In this document: positions 1 to 6,567 of the stretch, piece after piece
How positions within the stretch are numbered: the stretch's first letter is position 1
Layout: each line of letters opens with the position of its first letter
Source: Lachnospiraceae bacterium
GTDB lineage: Bacteria > Bacillota > Clostridia > Lachnospirales > Lachnospiraceae
Assembly (NCBI GenBank): GCA_009779895.1
Contig: WRBB01000004.1
Span: 1 to 64,000 of the forward strand
Direction: 5' to 3'
Length of the DNA: 64,000 bases
The notes under the pieces: generated by a model
Told to the model about the DNA's origin: nothing
Database searches by the model: none
Seen by the model: the letters and a program-made list of their open reading frames with translations, nothing else
Made by a program: the position numbers and the translations under genes

Positions 1-207
1 CATGAATCCGTCCACCCTCTTCTATCGGTGGTGGCGTTCCCTGAATCGGGTTGGTCGCTCTTTGGGAGATGGAACTCCAAGCGAACGTACCTGTCAATAA
101 CATCGCACCGGCTAAAACCGACGAAACTATTGCTGCTAATTTTTTTCTACGAGAGCTATTGCCCCCCCCCGTCTGAAAACGGCGTTTGAATCTGTGTTTT
201 GTCTCAT
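1..207 (-). CDS. SipW-type secreted surface protein, N-terminus, out of frame at a G9 tract (partial)
   Basis: Reading leftwards from an ATG at 207 with a good ribosome site (AGAGGAG), the frame gives MRQNTDSNAVFRRGG and then meets nine G; as sequenced it stops after 23 codons. With ten (or seven) G it continues open to the window edge as NSSRRKKLAAIVSSVLAGAM, then LLTGTFAWSSISQRATN and a proline-rich stretch. Basic residues, a hydrophobic core and a terminal T-FAW motif are the hallmark of SipW-dependent signal peptides found in TasA/camelysin-like fibre and surface proteins. The next gene upstream is a SipW-type peptidase, which fits. I infer a secreted protein in the OFF phase; a sequencing error in the homopolymer is the alternative. 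The mature protein lies outside the window, so its nature is unknown. Confidence 0.75.
162..170. repeat. C9/G9 homopolymer, candidate phase-variation switch
   Basis: Nine consecutive C on the plus strand (nine G in the coding strand of the minus-strand gene), placed between the start codon and the signal-peptide core. One added base, or two lost, restores the long frame. Such runs are rare by chance in this AT-rich sequence and are classic slipped-strand sites. Confidence 0.8.
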
Positions 208-293
208 AATTTTCTCCTCTTTCTGTTTTTTTAATGGTTTTCACCATCTTTACTTATGTATGACTGTTACCCTAACGACTTCCATCGTCTATT

Positions 294-323
294 TATATAT
301 AATTAGTCCGCTGCAATAGGCAA
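294..323 (-). promoter_or_regulatory. Candidate sigma-A promoter for the phase-variable gene
   Basis: On the minus strand TTGCCT (318-323) is followed after 18 bases by TATATA (294-299), or after 16 by the overlapping TATATA at 296-301. It lies about 90 bases before the ATG at 207. A small hairpin (ATGGT-GAAA-ACCAT) sits in the leader around 232-245. Confidence 0.45.
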
Positions 324-373
324 CATTGTCACCCATCTTTATTTCACAACTTCCTAATTTATATCCATAAAAT

Positions 374-1039
374 CTAATCTGCTTTTAACAACGCTATCAT
401 TTCTTCTTTGATTCGATTAATCTCTATGCTATCTTCCTGTTCCATTTCTTCCATTATAGATGTTTCTTTTGCTATTTCTCCCGATTCCTCCAAACTACCC
501 TTTCGCCGAAACACAATACGCATCGTTCCAATAAAAGCAATCAATAAAGCAACAAATATTCCTACCACTAAAACATGTTCCCCAATGAAGTGCAAAACCT
601 GCCCGAAAAATACATTGTGCCAGACAACCCGACCTACGATATTTTCCGGTCGGACAATCTCCCAATCCGGGGAGGGATTTTCGATACCTTGGGTTTGAAA
701 ACCCCGCTGACCAGTATCCCGATAGTCCTCATAAATCAAAATCACACGATGGGTCATGGTAGTGGTTTCACTAACCATAAATGTAATATCATCGCCCACT
801 TGGATTTCCCTTGGATCCACTTGCTTCGTAATGATAAGAGAATGCCTCGGTATCTCACTTTGCATACTACCCGTCAACACTCGCATGGCAGAAAAGCCCG
901 CCATATGTCTTGGAACGCCTGCCTCCTGATCTCTTGTCAAAAAAAATACCGCCACGATGATTCCAATCAAAGTTAAATAAAAAAATATACCACCAAGACT
1001 TGATTTTATATGTGTACGTTTTTTTTCTTTATTCCTCAT
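374..1039 (-). CDS. sipW: SipW-type signal peptidase I, copy 1
   Basis: A 221-residue membrane-bound signal peptidase of the ER/archaeal type that removes leader peptides from a restricted set of secreted proteins. Hydrophobic segments lie at about 17-35 and 165-185, flanking the catalytic domain. The likely nucleophile is Ser58 in VLTGSMQSE, with His97 in MTHRVI in place of the lysine of ordinary signal peptidase I. The sequence is very close to copy 2 at 3473-4126 through the catalytic core; the C-terminal tails differ. The start at 1039 aligns exactly with the start of copy 2; an upstream ATG at 1090 has a better-placed AAGGA and would add 17 residues. Its neighbour is the SipW-type cargo gene at 207. 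Confidence 0.88.
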   Translation of the reverse strand: MRNKEKKRTHIKSSLGGIFFYLTLIGIIVAVFFLTRDQEAGVPRHMAGFSAMRVLTGSMQSEIPRHSLIITKQVDPREIQVGDDITFMVSETTTMTHRVILIYEDYRDTGQRGFQTQGIENPSPDWEIVRPENIVGRVVWHNVFFGQVLHFIGEHVLVVGIFVALLIAFIGTMRIVFRRKGSLEESGEIAKETSIMEEMEQEDSIEINRIKEEMIALLKAD

Positions 1040-1164
1040 TGATATTTTAAAAACCCCTTCTACGATGATGCCACACTGTATAAATAACATAGAATTCCTT
1101 GCTTTGTACGCAAAAACACACGAATACACATTCTAAACCCATGAATAACATTTCTATCAAGAAA

Positions 1165-1183
1165 CAAAAAAAGGAACCTCCTT
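1165..1183 (-). terminator. Weak terminator-like hairpin downstream of the LytTR gene
   Basis: On the minus strand AAGGA-GGT-TCCTT is followed by a run of T. The stem is only 5 bp, so termination may be partial. Confidence 0.4.
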
Positions 1184-1236
1184 CGATGTTCTGAAAGACA
1201 CTCCTTCACTTAAAAATACTAACTGATAGCAATTTC

Positions 1237-1305
1237 TCAATCGTCTGTGTAACTTTCTAAATCTTCTAACTTTTTGCCCGCATCTTTCACATATCCGTGA
1301 AAGCC
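1237..1305 (-). pseudogene. Remnant of a second copy of the small membrane protein at 4138-4323
   Basis: Immediately after the stop of the LytTR gene, in the same frame but with no usable ATG, the minus strand reads GFHGYVKDAGKKLEDLESYT, then DD and a stop. The intact small protein at 4138-4323 has GFHGYVQDGKDEEIESKTDD near its C-terminus. The shared GFHGYV and acidic tail, and the same position upstream of a sipW gene, mark this as the tail of a lost paralogue. The N-terminal membrane segment is missing, replaced by the end of the regulator gene. Confidence 0.65.
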
Positions 1306-1314
1306 ATCCCCTCT

Positions 1315-2040
1315 TTATTTCATAGCTTCTTTTAACTGTTTGATATACTGCCGTGTCACCGGTATGACAGCTCCGTTTTGCATCACAACTGTTTTTCTTT
1401 TTTCCTCATACCGTTCTATGTGAGAAAGGGACAACAACGAAGAACGATTAACCTGCATAAAACCATCATTATCAAAAAGCAACTCTTTAATCTTCACCAT
1501 AGACGAGGTGAATTCAAAACGTTCTTGCTGTCCATAATAAACACACATCATGTGGGCTGATACCTCAAAATGAGAAATCGAAACCACACTAACTTTACGT
1601 GTTTCACCAATCGACGAAAACAACAAGGTCCTCTCGTTTCTCTCTTTGGCTTTTTCTATCGCTTCTAAAAATACATTCAAAAAACGTTCTTCCGCATCTT
1701 GATTCTTCGTAATATAATTAAACGCTTTTACATCAAAAGCTGTTTTCCAGTGTTTTTCTGACCTTGTCACAAAAATAATCACTCCTTGAAAACCTTTTTC
1801 TTGCAATTTTTTTGCCACTTGTACCCCACTTGTACCGGGCATATTAATATCCAAAAGAACAATATCTACCGTAGCAAACACTTTTGTATCTTGAAAATCA
1901 TTTAAAAGAGCATCACCACTCTCATATTCTTTTAGTTTGATTTGAATCTTTTTTTGCTCCTTTATTTTTTTGCACATTTTCAAAAAATATGCCCGTTCTA
2001 TTGCATCATCATCACAAAGAGCCACTTTCAATGGTTTCAA
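1315..2040 (-). CDS. LytTR-family response regulator 1
   Basis: A 241-residue two-domain regulator. The receiver domain (about 1-125) has the acidic pair in ALCDDDAIE, the phospho-acceptor aspartate in IVLLDINMPG and a conserved lysine in FNYITKN. The LytTR DNA-binding domain follows (about 140-241; SISHFEVSAHMMCVYY, FMQVNRSSLLSLSHIERYE). I place the start at a TTG at 2040 because a strong AAGGGGGAG lies six bases ahead and the receiver begins directly after it; the frame stays open to 2073. No histidine kinase is adjacent, so its input is unknown. It probably controls the surrounding surface genes, an inference from position only. Confidence 0.85.
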   Translation of the reverse strand: MKPLKVALCDDDAIERAYFLKMCKKIKEQKKIQIKLKEYESGDALLNDFQDTKVFATVDIVLLDINMPGTSGVQVAKKLQEKGFQGVIIFVTRSEKHWKTAFDVKAFNYITKNQDAEERFLNVFLEAIEKAKERNERTLLFSSIGETRKVSVVSISHFEVSAHMMCVYYGQQERFEFTSSMVKIKELLFDNDGFMQVNRSSLLSLSHIERYEEKRKTVVMQNGAVIPVTRQYIKQLKEAMK

Positions 2041-2077
2041 TATACACTCCCCCTTAAATACCTGCAAACACAATAAT

Positions 2078-2105
2078 AGGAACCTCCAAATTGCCGGAAG
2101 TTCCT
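2078..2105. promoter_or_regulatory. Inverted repeat in the leader of LytTR regulator 1
   Basis: AGGAACCTCC (2078-2087) and GGAAGTTCCT (2096-2105) form a stem with 9 of 10 positions complementary, 38 bases upstream of the TTG start. The ten bases AGGAACCTCC also occur at 1172-1181, downstream of the same gene. It could be an operator or an attenuator hairpin; no T-run follows. Confidence 0.4.
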
Positions 2106-2598
2106 AAACTCATTGTTTTGCATAGATCAAGGTGTAGCATAAAACATAAAACTTATAAAACTTACCAACATCTTTGGCATGGACATCATTTTACAATACA
2201 TTTCTTAAAAAAAACCATTTTTTATGTGAACTGTAGAAAAAGTGAAGTTTATTACAAATGAATTACTTTTTTCTTTACAAAATGTAACGTTTTAAAGATA
2301 TTTGGTTCTATCCTATTTTTGCTTTCGGTAAAAATTTTATCTTTACAAAATGAGTTTTCTGTATTAAAATCACAATTGTATTTTTACTCATATTTCTTTT
2401 ATCAAAAATGATAGAAAGAGAGGTTTATAACATTATGTATAACAAATCCACCCCCCCCCGTCACTTTTTTAGTTTTATGTAAACTATTTTATTTTCTATT
2501 CGCGCAAATTTTTTATAATCGCTTTCTCTCATCTTTTGATGCTTCTTGTATCAATTGCTGTAACATAAGTTATTTTATGCAAAAGAGAGGAGGCGCAT
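2106..2598. other. Long AT-rich divergent intergenic region containing a C9 tract
   Basis: This is the longest gene-free stretch of the window and separates the two divergent LytTR genes. It contains the C9 run at 2451-2459 and a TATAAT at 2514-2519 that could serve as a -10 box for the plus-strand regulator. A short frame from ATG at 2435 (GAGAGG eleven bases ahead) crosses the C9 run. With nine C it stops after 15 codons; with eight or eleven it runs about 60 codons and ends inside the start of the regulator at 2599. No convincing protein homology is visible. Confidence 0.5.
2451..2459. repeat. Second C9 homopolymer tract
   Basis: Nine C followed by GTC, the same twelve bases as at 162-173. 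It lies 54 bases or more upstream of the candidate -10 at 2514 and 140 bases upstream of the LytTR regulator 2 start. Length changes here could alter promoter geometry or the short frame described for this intergenic region. Confidence 0.6.
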
Positions 2599-3336
2599 AT
2601 GTTACCACTCTTTATCTGTGAAAATAATTCCGTTCAACGCAAGAATCTAGAACAAACTGTCAAAAACTATATTTTAATGGAAAAATTAAATATGGAGCTT
2701 ACCTTATCTACCGGCAATCCTCTGGAAATCCTAGATTATTTGCACCACCATCCCAATACCCTTGGTCTGTATTTCCTAGACATCAACCTAAACCATGAGA
2801 TGAATGGTATTGCGCTTGCCGCACAAATCCGGGAATTAGATCTGTTGGGGCATATTGTTTTTGTCACGGCTCACATTGAATTGACCTCTATGATATTTTC
2901 ACTAAAGATTGAAGCCCTTGATTTTATCCTAAAAAGCAAAGAGTTTCAAGATATCAAAGACAAAATCACTGATTGTATTGACGTTGCTTATAAACGCTAT
3001 CTCGGTAGCCAAAACGCAGAAAGACAACAATTTCAAGCAAATATCGGAGGTAAAATCCAACTGTTTCCCTTTGATGACATCATGTTTTTTGAAACCTCAG
3101 ATGCGCAACGTACTGTTATTTTACATTTAAAGCAAGAACAAAAATCCTTTCGTTATTCTTTGCGAGAAGTCGAAGCCTACAGTACATCGTTTCTCCGATG
3201 TCATCGCTCCTATGTGGTGAATTTGCAGAACATTGAATATGTGGATACAAAAAAATTAGAGGTGCGGATGAAAAATGGAGAACTATGTCCGCTATCCGCT
3301 AATGGGATGCGGAAATTAAAAGCAATGTTGGAATAA
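2599..3336 (+). CDS. AgrA-like LytTR response regulator 2
   Basis: A 245-residue regulator closely resembling AgrA/ComE: receiver domain (about 1-130) with the phospho-acceptor Asp61 in LYFLDINLN, IVFVTAH and ALDFILK motifs, then a LytTR domain (about 145-245) with IMFFETS and FLRCHRSYVVN. The usual metal-binding ED/DD at the receiver start is E8-N9-N10 (LFICENN), so one acidic ligand is lost; phosphorylation may be altered. A strong GAGAGGAGG precedes the ATG. There is no AgrC-type kinase, AgrB or recognisable AgrD nearby. It ends in a very strong hairpin, so it is probably transcribed alone. Confidence 0.87.
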   Translation: MLPLFICENNSVQRKNLEQTVKNYILMEKLNMELTLSTGNPLEILDYLHHHPNTLGLYFLDINLNHEMNGIALAAQIRELDLLGHIVFVTAHIELTSMIFSLKIEALDFILKSKEFQDIKDKITDCIDVAYKRYLGSQNAERQQFQANIGGKIQLFPFDDIMFFETSDAQRTVILHLKQEQKSFRYSLREVEAYSTSFLRCHRSYVVNLQNIEYVDTKKLEVRMKNGELCPLSANGMRKLKAMLE

Positions 3337-3350
3337 CTAGGTTTATGAGC

Positions 3351-3390
3351 ATCAAGTAGGAGGCAGTGAACTCACTGCCTCCTACTTGAT
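3351..3390 (+). terminator. Perfect 19-bp hairpin after the AgrA-like regulator
   Basis: ATCAAGTAGGAGGCAGTGA (3351-3369) is followed after two bases by its exact reverse complement (3372-3390). The stem is unusually long and perfect, but TTACACACTT follows rather than a T-run. It may work as a terminator in either direction or as an RNA-stability element. Confidence 0.6.
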
Positions 3391-3440
3391 TTACACACTT
3401 AACCTGACAAACCCATTTTCCTTTCATGATAAAAGCAAAA

Positions 3441-3474
3441 CAAAAAACCAAACATCCACAAAAGACATTTGGTT
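3441..3474 (-). terminator. Rho-independent terminator of the sipW copy 2 operon
   Basis: On the minus strand AACCAAA ... TTTGGTT is followed by TTTTG; the first arm touches the stop codon of the peptidase gene. It would end the 6393-to-3473 transcript. Confidence 0.6.
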
Positions 3475-4126
3475 ATTTTACATTATTTATTATGTTTGCC
3501 ATTTCCTGTTCTATTTCCGCTACCCGTTGATTCTCTTCCAATACCCGCTGCTCTTCTGCCAATTTCCTTTGTGCTTCTGCTTTTTTCTTCGGCGAGAAAA
3601 TGATTCTCATACAAGCGATAAAAGCAATCAACAAAGCCACTAAAATACCCACATAAAGCACATTTTCAGCAATAAATTTCAAGGCTTGACCCAAAAATAA
3701 GTTGTGCCAGACCACCCGGCCTACAACATTCATCGGATCTACAATTTCTCTATCCGGAGAGGGGTTTTCAATTCCCTGTGTTTGAAATCCACGCCTACCG
3801 GTCCCCCTATAATCTTCATATACCAATATAACACGGTGGGTAACAGTGGTATTTTCGTTTACCATAAAGGTAATATCATCTCCCACTCGAATTTCATCAG
3901 CCGGTACCTGTCTTGTAATAATCAAAGAATCTTGCGGCAACTCGCTTTGCATACTGGACGTGAGAACCCGCATAGCTGTAAAACCTGCAAAATGCCGTGG
4001 TACACCAGACGCTTCCCCTCTTGTGAAAAAGAATACCAACACAACAATCGCAATCAAAATACCGTAGAAAAGTATGCCACCGAGATGGGTTTTTAAACGT
4101 GTTTGCTTTTGTTCGTTTCCTTCCAT
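3473..4126 (-). CDS. sipW: SipW-type signal peptidase I, copy 2
   Basis: A 217-residue paralogue of the peptidase at 374-1039, with the same layout: N-terminal membrane helix (about 17-35), catalytic Ser58 in VLTSSMQSE, His97 in VTHRVI, and a second hydrophobic segment at about 160-185. The charged tail (about 186-217), rich in glutamate, glutamine and lysine, looks like a short coiled coil. AGGAGGGAG five bases before the ATG at 4126 fixes the start. It is the last gene of a run with the small membrane protein, the repeat surface protein and the MFS transporter. Its own cargo is not obvious; both peptidases may serve the same secreted proteins. Confidence 0.9.
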   Translation of the reverse strand: MEGNEQKQTRLKTHLGGILFYGILIAIVVLVFFFTRGEASGVPRHFAGFTAMRVLTSSMQSELPQDSLIITRQVPADEIRVGDDITFMVNENTTVTHRVILVYEDYRGTGRRGFQTQGIENPSPDREIVDPMNVVGRVVWHNLFLGQALKFIAENVLYVGILVALLIAFIACMRIIFSPKKKAEAQRKLAEEQRVLEENQRVAEIEQEMANIINNVK

Positions 4127-4137
4127 TCTTCTCCCTC

Positions 4138-4323
4138 CTATAATAGCTCCCAATCATCTGTTTTACTCTCTATCTCTTCATCTTTCCCATCCTGTACATA
4201 TCCGTGAAATCCCTCCAGTTTCTCCCGCCGTTTTTTTAACACAATTTTTAATATCGTACCTGCCACAATCATCACAAACAGCAGAATTAATCCGATTAGG
4301 TTAAATATACTTATAGCCATCAT
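4138..4323 (-). CDS. Small single-pass membrane protein
   Basis: About 61 residues with one membrane helix (about 5-27, ISIFNLIGLILLFVMIVAG), a basic stop-transfer patch KKRREK and an acidic cytoplasmic tail containing GFHGYV. No known family is recognised. Two consecutive ATG codons (4323, 4320) can serve as start; the beginning overlaps the end of the surface protein gene by about 20 bases, suggesting translational coupling. A truncated relative of its tail lies at 1237-1305 beside the other sipW, so this protein and SipW appear to form a conserved pair. Confidence 0.7.
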   Translation of the reverse strand: MMAISIFNLIGLILLFVMIVAGTILKIVLKKRREKLEGFHGYVQDGKDEEIESKTDDWELL

Positions 4324-5221
4324 CTCCCCTTTCTTCAAAGCGCCTTGCTTCTAATAACTCCCGTTTTTTCCGATGTTCCCAGAACAATAATCCAAACTCA
4401 CCAAACAGCAAAACGGCAAACACAGCCAATACCATAAAATTGGCACCTGTCACCACTGCCTCCTCTACACCGAACCAAGGACGTTCCGGTTCCGGCAATT
4501 CCGGCGGTAGTTCCGGTTCTGGTTCCGGTTCAACCGGTACAATAGGCAAAGCCTCTATCACTTCATATTCTCGCATGCCGCAGTGCCTGCATATCCGAAC
4601 AAGTTGCCCTTCTACACCCTCACTGGCTTCAAACACAATTTCCCATGCCCCAAAATCATGCCCCAACGGCGGAATTTCTTCTGTCACAGTCCTATCACAA
4701 TGCACACAAGTAAATGTCAATTCTCCCGCTTCTTCACAAGTCGCCTCTCTTGTAATGCTTTCCTCCCATTGATGTTCCAACACCTCTCCATAAGGTTCAT
4801 AGGTGCGATAACCACAACGAACGCAGGTCTGTATGATTTCTCCTACCTCCGTACACGTTGGTTCTATCCTCGTTTCAACAAAATTATGACCCAAAGGTGG
4901 CATCTCTTCCGTTTCATTATCCCGCCTTTGAAAACCAGGTAATGTGCAGGTAGGATAAATCTCTACCACCCAATTGCCCCGGTCCGTCGCAAATAGAATT
5001 TCAATCACATCCAAACCACAGATTTCACATCGAAACACAATATACCCATTTTCTGTTTGCGTAGGAGGTACCTCTTCCACGACTATAAAATCATGGTGCC
5101 CTGTCTCACAACCAAAATCAGCCGCCCACGAAATCATCATCGGTGGTAACAAAACAGATGTGAGCAATATTGTTATTGCAATCACCAAACTTACCTTTTT
5201 CATTTTTCTTACTACTATCAT
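4301..5221 (-). CDS. Cell-surface protein with CxxC repeat modules and C-terminal membrane anchor
   Basis: A 306-residue exported protein of unknown function. A signal peptide covers about 1-34 (ends SWAAD). Repeats follow, each with a G-H-x-F or EHQW element, a PTC/ATC motif, a glycine and a CxxC pair: FRCEICG, QTCVRCG, FTCVHCD and RICRHCG. Such modules recur in clostridial surface proteins and may bind metal or form disulfides. A proline/glutamate-rich spacer (PEPEPELPPELPEPERP, about 230-250) leads to a membrane helix near 260-285 and a basic tail. The ATG at 5221 overlaps the MFS stop in an ATGA, and AAAGGA lies nine bases ahead. Located between a transporter and SipW, it is probably part of the same surface system. 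Confidence 0.75.
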   Translation of the reverse strand: MIVVRKMKKVSLVIAITILLTSVLLPPMMISWAADFGCETGHHDFIVVEEVPPTQTENGYIVFRCEICGLDVIEILFATDRGNWVVEIYPTCTLPGFQRRDNETEEMPPLGHNFVETRIEPTCTEVGEIIQTCVRCGYRTYEPYGEVLEHQWEESITREATCEEAGELTFTCVHCDRTVTEEIPPLGHDFGAWEIVFEASEGVEGQLVRICRHCGMREYEVIEALPIVPVEPEPEPELPPELPEPERPWFGVEEAVVTGANFMVLAVFAVLLFGEFGLLFWEHRKKRELLEARRFEERGDDGYKYI

Positions 5222-6393
5222 AACGCTATTTCCTTTATTCTGCCTACCTTTTTATAAAGCAAGCGAATCATAAGTGCCATCAAAATGAGGAATATAGCTA
5301 AGAAAAACGGAAACACATAGTGACCGGTATGTTCTGCTAATACCCCAAACAATGGTGGCATCAATGTGGTACCTATATAAGCAAAAGACATTTGCATGCC
5401 TATAATCCCTTGTGAATATTTTGCACCGAAATTGTCCGGTGTTTCATGGATTAAAATCGGGAAAATCGGAGCGCATCCCAAACCGATTAAAAATAAACCA
5501 ACAATCAAAAGGCTGGAAGGAATCGGAAGTAAAAATACAATAATACCTGCCCCAATCAAAGCAATAGATAAGCGAATCAAACCACGCCGATTCAATTTCA
5601 TGGTCAAAAAACCTGCTGCAAAGCGACCCACTGTAATACCCAAAAAATAAAGGGATACCCAAAGGGCTGCCGTACCATCTGCCAAACCACGCACCGTAAC
5701 CAAATAACTGGCTGCCCACAATCCCATCGTCGCCTCAATGGCACAATAACAGAAAAATACCAGCAAAGATTGCTTTACCCCGGGCAAACGAAACAATTGC
5801 ATTTTTGGAAATGTTTCTATTTCCCCTTGTTTTTCTTCCACTGCTGTACCTTGTATTTTTTTCCACCAACGAAAGGTGACCAAAAATACAGCAATAAAAG
5901 CGATTTGAACAACAAAAATAAAACGATACCCTGCAACCCAAGAACCACGTGCAAGGAAAAATGACATCACAAGGGGCCCGATAAAAGCACCCACACCCCA
6001 AAACGCATGCAGCCAATTCATATGTCTGGCCTGATAATGTGTGGCTACGACATTATTTAATGTTGCATCAATAAAACCTAAGGAAAAACCCAAAGGTATG
6101 CTCCAAAGGCATAACCATATAAAATGATTTGCCAAGAAAAAGCCCAATAAAGAAGTTGCGATACCCATCAAACTAAACAAAATCAACAAACGACTACCCA
6201 AACGTTTTACCGCAACATCACACCACATCGTGGAAAAAATCGTTCCTCCGGAGATAATCAAGGAAATAATCCCTGCATTTGCCAACGGTACACTAAACTG
6301 TTCATGCATCGCCGGCCAAGCACTCCCAAGCAATGAATTTGGTAATCCCAACATAATAAAGGTAATATAAATAATAACCAATAATGATATCAT
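5218..6393 (-). CDS. MFS transporter
   Basis: A 391-residue major facilitator with about twelve hydrophobic helices, a loop around residue 190 rich in charged residues, and a layout like the FucP/YfmO-type sugar or drug carriers (GLPNSLLGSAWPAMHEQF near the start, GFIDATLNNVVATHYQ in helix 4-5). The substrate cannot be told. ATG at 6393 with AGAGGA eight bases ahead is preferred to the upstream ATG at 6435, which has no ribosome site. It is the first gene of the run continuing through the repeat surface protein to sipW copy 2, joined by an ATGA overlap, an odd partnership for a transporter. Confidence 0.8.
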   Translation of the reverse strand: MISLLVIIYITFIMLGLPNSLLGSAWPAMHEQFSVPLANAGIISLIISGGTIFSTMWCDVAVKRLGSRLLILFSLMGIATSLLGFFLANHFIWLCLWSIPLGFSLGFIDATLNNVVATHYQARHMNWLHAFWGVGAFIGPLVMSFFLARGSWVAGYRFIFVVQIAFIAVFLVTFRWWKKIQGTAVEEKQGEIETFPKMQLFRLPGVKQSLLVFFCYCAIEATMGLWAASYLVTVRGLADGTAALWVSLYFLGITVGRFAAGFLTMKLNRRGLIRLSIALIGAGIIVFLLPIPSSLLIVGLFLIGLGCAPIFPILIHETPDNFGAKYSQGIIGMQMSFAYIGTTLMPPLFGVLAEHTGHYVFPFFLAIFLILMALMIRLLYKKVGRIKEIAL

Positions 6394-6514
6394 ATTTTTT
6401 ATCCTCTTCCCACATGCAACTGATTCATGAACCATCTAACATTTTACCATGAATAAAGAAATTTCTCAAAGTGAAATTGTTAATTGCTTTATTAAAATAT
6501 TTCAAAATAATTAA

Positions 6515-6538
6515 AAAAACAAGGTTTCCCTTGTTTTT
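6515..6538 (-). terminator. Bidirectional-looking terminator after the GH112 gene
   Basis: AAAAACAAGG-TTTC-CCTTGTTTTT, a perfect 10-bp stem with T-runs on both strands, 30 bases past the stop of the phosphorylase gene. It ends the sugar operon. Confidence 0.85.
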
Positions 6539-6567
6539 AATACAAAGCAAAGATAATCGGACATCAA

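Noticed and set aside
2599..3336. agr quorum-sensing operon
   Set aside because: Only an AgrA-like regulator is present; no AgrB protease, AgrC kinase or convincing AgrD peptide can be found in the surroundings.
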